From: Pseudarthrobacter cellobiosi
Lineage (GTDB): Bacteria; Actinomycetota; Actinomycetes; Actinomycetales; Micrococcaceae
NCBI RefSeq assembly: GCF_023913755.1
Contig: NZ_JAMXBJ010000038.1
Location: 1 to 64,000, forward strand
Direction of reading: 5' to 3'
Length of the DNA: 64,000 bases
Position 1 is the first letter of the stretch. The number at the start of each line of letters is the position of its first letter. Below the pieces are notes generated by a model, which was not told the DNA's origin, did not search any database, and saw nothing but the letters and a program-made list of their open reading frames with translations. Positions 59,091 to 64,000 of this stretch are shown here, piece after piece. The position numbers and the translations under genes were made by a program.

Positions 59091-62000
59091 GTGACATCAC
59101 TGCTGGGGAAGTTCGGTCTCAAGAAGCGCCACAACAAGATCGTTACCGGTTCGGCCTTTGCCGCGGCCGGCGCTGTGCTGGTTGCCGGCGCGATCATCTA
59201 TCCGGGGTTTAAGACCACGGAGGTGGAGTTGAACGACGGCGGCGTGTGGGTAGTCTCCAAGTCCAAGAATGCGGTGGGTCGGCTGAATTATCCCTCGCGT
59301 GTGTTGGATGGTGCGGTGACGCCGGCGAGTACCACTTTCGATATTCTCCAGAATGCCGGGGATGTGTTTGTGGATGATGAGACGGGTTCGACGCTGAACC
59401 AGGTTTCTCCTGCGAACATGCGCCTCGGCGGGGACAGACAGCTGCCGGGTTCGGCGGATGTGAGCTTCGGTGCCAGCGTGATCTCAGTGACGGACGCCGC
59501 ATCGGGAAAGGTCTGGGCGGTGTCGCCGTCCACGGTAAATGGTTTTGACCAGGAAGCCTCGGAACCTGTGATGGTTGGCTCCGAAGGTCTGGTCTCCGCA
59601 GTCGGTACCGATGACCGGATCTACAGTGCCGATCCCAAGTCGGGCGCGGTGACTGTCACGGAGGTGGACGCGAACGGCGAAGTGGTGTCCACCGATTCCA
59701 GTACCTGGGGTGAGCTTAAGGGTGCAGGGGACCTGCAGATCACGGTGGTGGGGGACAATCCGGTGGTGTTGGATGCTGCTGCAGGGAAGCTGTTCCTGCC
59801 GGGCGGTAAGCGGCTGCAGTTGGAGAATGCGCGGGATGCGAAGCTGCAGCAGGGCGGCCCGGCGAGTGATTTTGTGGCGGTTTCGACGCAGAAGGCGTTG
59901 CTGAAGCAGCCGCTGGACGGTTCGACGGCGAAGACGGTCACCTTTGATGGCGAGGGTGTGCCGGCGGCTCCGGTGCAGCTCGCCGGGTGTGTGCATGCTG
60001 CGTGGTCCGGGGCGAACGAGTATGTCCGTGACTGCATCAATGATGCTGATGACAAGAACGTTGAGGTGCCCAAGGCGAGTGCGTCGCCGTCGTACGTTTT
60101 CCGGGTGAACCGGGACTTGGTGGTCCTGAACGATGTGAACTCCGGGAACGTGTGGCTGGTGAACCAGAACATGCAGCTCGTGAACAACTGGGACGACGTT
60201 GTTCCTCCGAAGAACGAATCCGATGAGCAGGACCAGGAATCAGCGGACAACAACACCATCAACGTCCTGCCGGACCGCACTAAACCGAACCGGCCGCCGG
60301 AAACCAAACCGGACACCCTGGGCGTTCGTCCGGGGCGGACCACCATCCTCAGCGTCCTGGACAACGATTCGGATCCTGACGGCGACGTCCTGACCGCCGC
60401 CGTCGGCGATTCAGGGTCCAAAGCCGGAACGCTGGAGAGCATCTACGGCGGCACCGCGTTCCAGATCTCCGTTCCCGCGGACGCTCGGCCTGGCGCCGAG
60501 ACGTTCAGCTACAACGCCGCGGACGGCCGGGGACTTTCAGCAGGCGGACAGGTCACGCTCAACGTGGTGGCAGCCGATGAAAACAAGCCGCCGGCATTCA
60601 AGCGCGGCGGAGACTCCACCACCATGCTGGTGGAACAGGGCAAAACCGTCAGCCAGAACATCCTCACCGACTGGGTGGATCCCGACGGCGACGACCTTGT
60701 CCTGCTGGACGCCAAGGCAGACAACGACCAGGACCAGGTCAAGGTCCGGCGTGACGGATTGCTGACGTTCCAAGACTCCGGCGCCACCGCCGGCAAGAAA
60801 AACGTGGAAGTCACCATCTGGGACGGCCGGGCAACGGTCGCCGGAAAAGTCGTGGTGAACGTCCAGCCGCCGGGTGCCCTGGCGCCGGTGGTCAACGCCG
60901 ATCACGTCACTGCCGTGGTGGGCCAGGACCTGGTGATCGCGCCCCTGAAAAACGACGTCGATCCCAACGGCGGCGCCCTCCGCCTGGCGCAGGTGGAGGC
61001 CAATGGTCCTGCCGAACTGGGCCCGGTCACCGACGGCGGTACCTTCACGTTCCGCAGCACCACTCCCGGTCCCGTCTACCTGACCTACATCGCCAGCAAC
61101 GGCCCGCAGAGCAGCCAGGGCCTGATCCGGGTTGATGTGGAGTCCGGCAAGGACGCCGGTGACCCCGTGGCGGTCCACGACGTTGCGCTGATGCCCACCG
61201 GAGGCAGCGTGCTGCTGGACCCGCTGGCCAATGACTCGGATCCTTCCGGCGGCGTGCTGGTGCTGCAGTCCGTGAAACTCCCGGACAACACCACGGCCTC
61301 GGTCAGCGTGATCGACCACAGCGTCCTGCGCATCACCGATGTGCTGGGCACCAAGGACCCGTTCCTTTTTGAATACACCATGTCCAACGGCAGGAAATCA
61401 GCCACCGGCAGCGTCTCCGTGGTCCCCGTCCCGGCCCCCGCCGTCGTCGAGGCCCCCCAGCCCAAACCCGACGAAGTGAACGTCAGGGTCAACGACGTCG
61501 TCACCATCCCGGTGCTGGACAACGACACCCACCCGCAGGGCCTGGAGCTGAGCGTGGACCCCGTCCTGCCACAGGCCGTGGATGAACTGGACGGCAAGAG
61601 CTTCGTCTCGGAAAACACCCTGCGCTTCATCGCCGGGCCGCAGCCCAAGACGGTGCGAGCCATCTACAATGCCGTGGACCCGCAGGGGCAGAAGAGCGCC
61701 GCCGCCGTCACCATTCACGTCCTTCCGCTGGAGGGGGCCGAGAATTCGAGGCCTCAGCCTCAGAATCTCACCGCCCGTGTGGTTGCCGCCGGAACAGTGC
61801 GCATTCCCGTCCCGCTGGACGGCATCGATCCCGACGGCGACTCCGTTCAGCTAACGGGTATCGACAGCACCCCGGCCATGGGAACCGCCACCGTGGGCAG
61901 CAACTTCATCGACTTCACCGCTGCCGGCGACGGCGCCGGTACAGATACGTTCCGCTACAAGGTGGTGGACCGCCAGGGCGCCGTCAACACCGGCACCGTG

Positions 62001-64000
62001 ACGGTGGGCATCGCCCCCCGTGGCGAAACGAACCAGAACCCCACCCCCGTGGATGACGAAGTGAAGGTCCGGCCGGGACGGCAGATCGCCGTCGACGCCA
62101 CCGGCAACGACACCGATCCCGACGGCGACATCATCCGCATCCTCACGGACGGTATCGAGGCCGACGACGCCCTCCAGGCCACCGTCAGCAAGACCAGCGG
62201 CCGCATCATCCTGACCGCTCCCGGCGCTGCCGGGACGGTCAACGTCCGGTACACCATCGCCGACGACCGCGACGCCACCGCCCAAGCCACCATCCGCGTG
62301 GTGGTGGACAACGAGGTTCCGCTGAAGGCGCCCATCGCCCGCGACGACCGGGTCACCTCGGCCCAGGCGATGGGCAAGACTGCCGTGGATGTGCCGGTCC
62401 TCAAGAACGATGAAGACCCCGACGGCGTCGGCGAGAACCTCAAGCTGAGCACCGAGTCCCTCACCGCCCGCCCGGGGCCTGACGGCACCATGCTCGTAGA
62501 CCTGACCGAACAGCCGCAGCTGATCCCATACACCGTCGAAGACGTGGACGGCCAAAAGTCCACAGCCATCATCTGGGCGCCGGGGCTGGGGCAGCAGGTT
62601 CCCACCCTCGTCAAAGACGAGGTTATTGAGGTCATCGCCGGACAATCCGTGAACGTTGACCTCAAGGAATGGGTCAAGGTCCGGGAGGGACGCTCACCGC
62701 GCCTGACGCAGACTGACCGGATCAAGCTCATCGGTTCGGATGGCAGCAACCCGGTATCCGGTGACGGAACAGCGCTGAAGTACACCGCCGGCGTTGACTA
62801 CGCTGGCCCGGGCTCGCTGAGCTTTGAGGTTACCGACGGCACCGGGCCGGATGATCCTGCAGGGCTGAAATCCACCCTGAGCATCCGCACCAAGGTACTG
62901 CCTGACCCCAACCGCAACAACCCGCCGGAACTCCTGGGCGCGAACGTTGAGGTGCCCAAGGGCGATAGCGCCACCCTGGACCTGGGCAAGCTGACCGCCG
63001 ATCCGGACCGTGACGACCTCGAGAACATGAAGTACGAAGTGGTGGGCGGCATGCCGTCCGGCTTCAACGCAAGCATTGACGGCAAGACCCTGAAGGTCTC
63101 CGCCGCTGATTCCAGCGGCACGGGCACGGCAGGCACGGTCCAGATCAAGGCCAAGGACTCCCGCGGGCTGGAGGCAACGGCCACCTACCAGCTGGCTGTC
63201 ACGGCTTCCAACCGGCCCAAGCCGGTGGCCAACGATGACTTGGAGCCGAACGCGGCCGCCGGGAATCCGGTCACCGTGAAGGTCCTGGCCAACGACGCAA
63301 ACCCCTTCCCAGAGACCGCCTTGAAGATTATTTCGGCATCAACCGAGACGGGCCAGGGCACCGCAACGGTGTCCGGGGAGTCGGTGACGGTGACGCCGTC
63401 GTCCGGTTTCACGGGGACCATGGTGGTCGCCTATACGGTGGCAGACAAGACAGGAGACGATTCCCGCAACGCCACGGCGCGAATCCGGCTTACCGTCAAG
63501 GACAAGCCCCTGGCACCGACTACCCCGCAGGCGCAGAGCGTTGGCGACAAGACTGCCCTGCTCAACTGGTCTGCCCCGGCAGACCGCGGTGCGCCCATTA
63601 CCAAGTACACGGTCTACGGCGAATCGGGCTTCAGGCAGGACTGTCCGGCGAACACCTGCACGTTGACCGGGCTGGTCAACAATACGAAGTACCACTTCGA
63701 GGTCACCGCTACTAACGAGTTCGGCGAGTCTGTTCGTTCCCCGGCCTCCGCCGAGGTCCGCCCGGACGTCAAGCCGGACACGCCGCTGGCGCCCACCCTG
63801 AAGTTCGGTGACAAGCAGCTTTCCGTGAACTGGGTGGCACCGGCCAGCAAGGGATCACCGGTCAAGACCTACGATCTGGAAATCTCGCCGGCCCCGCCAG
63901 GGCAGAACGCCCAGATCCAGAACCTGGCAGCGGTGAGCTATGTCTGGAAGGGACTCCAGAACGGCGTCTCCTACAAGGTTCGCGTCCTGGCCCGCAATGA
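59091..64000 (+). CDS. giant membrane-anchored Ig-like/fibronectin type III protein (5 prime part)
   Basis: The first 1636 residues are visible and the stop is beyond the window. A short basic N-terminus (LLGKFGLKKRHNK) and one membrane segment at about 17-37 are followed by a beta-rich region resembling a propeller (to about 370; VVLNDVNSGNVWLVN). Then at least eight Ig-like or cadherin-like repeats carry ND.DPDG motifs about 97 residues apart, between roughly 60355 and 62400. Two or more FN3 domains follow from about 63510 (LNWSAPADRGAPITKYTV). The GTG at 59091 has GGGGGA 11 bases upstream. Such proteins in Arthrobacter lie next to MoxR-ATPase and Ser/Thr kinase genes; that is not visible here. 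It is probably cell-surface. Confidence 0.85.
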   Translation, partial: MTSLLGKFGLKKRHNKIVTGSAFAAAGAVLVAGAIIYPGFKTTEVELNDGGVWVVSKSKNAVGRLNYPSRVLDGAVTPASTTFDILQNAGDVFVDDETGSTLNQVSPANMRLGGDRQLPGSADVSFGASVISVTDAASGKVWAVSPSTVNGFDQEASEPVMVGSEGLVSAVGTDDRIYSADPKSGAVTVTEVDANGEVVSTDSSTWGELKGAGDLQITVVGDNPVVLDAAAGKLFLPGGKRLQLENARDAKLQQGGPASDFVAVSTQKALLKQPLDGSTAKTVTFDGEGVPAAPVQLAGCVHAAWSGANEYVRDCINDADDKNVEVPKASASPSYVFRVNRDLVVLNDVNSGNVWLVNQNMQLVNNWDDVVPPKNESDEQDQESADNNTINVLPDRTKPNRPPETKPDTLGVRPGRTTILSVLDNDSDPDGDVLTAAVGDSGSKAGTLESIYGGTAFQISVPADARPGAETFSYNAADGRGLSAGGQVTLNVVAADENKPPAFKRGGDSTTMLVEQGKTVSQNILTDWVDPDGDDLVLLDAKADNDQDQVKVRRDGLLTFQDSGATAGKKNVEVTIWDGRATVAGKVVVNVQPPGALAPVVNADHVTAVVGQDLVIAPLKNDVDPNGGALRLAQVEANGPAELGPVTDGGTFTFRSTTPGPVYLTYIASNGPQSSQGLIRVDVESGKDAGDPVAVHDVALMPTGGSVLLDPLANDSDPSGGVLVLQSVKLPDNTTASVSVIDHSVLRITDVLGTKDPFLFEYTMSNGRKSATGSVSVVPVPAPAVVEAPQPKPDEVNVRVNDVVTIPVLDNDTHPQGLELSVDPVLPQAVDELDGKSFVSENTLRFIAGPQPKTVRAIYNAVDPQGQKSAAAVTIHVLPLEGAENSRPQPQNLTARVVAAGTVRIPVPLDGIDPDGDSVQLTGIDSTPAMGTATVGSNFIDFTAAGDGAGTDTFRYKVVDRQGAVNTGTVTVGIAPRGETNQNPTPVDDEVKVRPGRQIAVDATGNDTDPDGDIIRILTDGIEADDALQATVSKTSGRIILTAPGAAGTVNVRYTIADDRDATAQATIRVVVDNEVPLKAPIARDDRVTSAQAMGKTAVDVPVLKNDEDPDGVGENLKLSTESLTARPGPDGTMLVDLTEQPQLIPYTVEDVDGQKSTAIIWAPGLGQQVPTLVKDEVIEVIAGQSVNVDLKEWVKVREGRSPRLTQTDRIKLIGSDGSNPVSGDGTALKYTAGVDYAGPGSLSFEVTDGTGPDDPAGLKSTLSIRTKVLPDPNRNNPPELLGANVEVPKGDSATLDLGKLTADPDRDDLENMKYEVVGGMPSGFNASIDGKTLKVSAADSSGTGTAGTVQIKAKDSRGLEATATYQLAVTASNRPKPVANDDLEPNAAAGNPVTVKVLANDANPFPETALKIISASTETGQGTATVSGESVTVTPSSGFTGTMVVAYTVADKTGDDSRNATARIRLTVKDKPLAPTTPQAQSVGDKTALLNWSAPADRGAPITKYTVYGESGFRQDCPANTCTLTGLVNNTKYHFEVTATNEFGESVRSPASAEVRPDVKPDTPLAPTLKFGDKQLSVNWVAPASKGSPVKTYDLEISPAPPGQNAQIQNLAAVSYVWKGLQNGVSYKVRVLARN

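Noticed and set aside
1..64000. CRISPR arrays, insertion sequences, prophage or toxin-antitoxin pairs
   Set aside because: No regularly spaced repeats, transposase or integrase motifs or phage genes were found; the short tandem repeats are only two or three copies.

Overview
The window is high-GC actinobacterial chromosome, most likely from the Arthrobacter/Pseudarthrobacter group of the Micrococcaceae. The evidence is the codon use, the single-chain SUF genes, the acyl-CoA carboxylase with an epsilon subunit, the siroheme nitrite reductase set with an NnaR-type regulator, GTG/TTG starts, many probable leaderless genes, and a short dispersed repeat (GGTTGAGCCTGTCGAAACC) common in that family. 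No phage, insertion sequence, CRISPR array or rRNA operon is visible. One tRNA (Gln, TTG) is present.

Layout. 0-5.2 kb: a TetR regulator, tRNA-Gln, then glmU-prs-rplY-pth (cell-wall precursor, PRPP, ribosomal protein, tRNA recycling), with a structured leader before rplY. 5.2-10.7 kb: two tandem giant ATPase-LuxR regulators; the second seems to start at a non-canonical CTG inside the first. 11-13 kb: sufS-sufU preceded by a run of strong hairpins. 13-16.7 kb, minus strand: nhaA and a three-gene set of NAD(P)-binding, DUF2505 and SCO4848-like proteins. 16.9-21.4 kb: mfd and a membrane metal-dependent hydrolase. 21.5-23.6 kb: a small membrane protein, deoC and an FAD oxidoreductase.

23.7-40 kb holds assimilatory nitrate and nitrite reduction in two blocks. 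Block one is nirB-cobA-nnaR on the minus strand with nirD divergent on the plus strand. Block two is narK-nasC-nasB on the minus strand. Both promoter regions carry boxes phased at 11 bp that look like GlnR operators. NarK imports nitrate, NasC/NasB reduce it to nitrite, NirB/NirD reduce nitrite to ammonium using siroheme made through CobA, and NnaR plus GlnR would control the set. Between the blocks lie a phosphosugar mutase, an Rrf2 regulator, purine nucleoside phosphorylase, an LpdA-like flavoprotein, a PspC protein and the truncated start of a HAD hydrolase that abuts the nasB end.

40-59 kb: an MFS transporter under a double palindrome, a glutamine amidotransferase-like protein, a SnoaL-like protein, then acyl-CoA carboxylase genes split over two sites (biotin carboxylase/BCCP at 43-45 kb; beta and epsilon subunits at 53-55 kb) that share a palindrome upstream, with birA nearby to biotinylate the carrier. 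Among them are maf, an MmpL exporter with its TetR repressor, a secreted repeat protein, a dicarboxylate/amino acid symporter, a DUF885 peptidase-like protein, an SDR enzyme, a PH-domain membrane protein and a class III nucleotidyl cyclase. 59.1 kb to the end: the 5 prime part of a very large membrane-anchored protein with about eight Ig-like repeats and then fibronectin type III domains, cut by the window edge.
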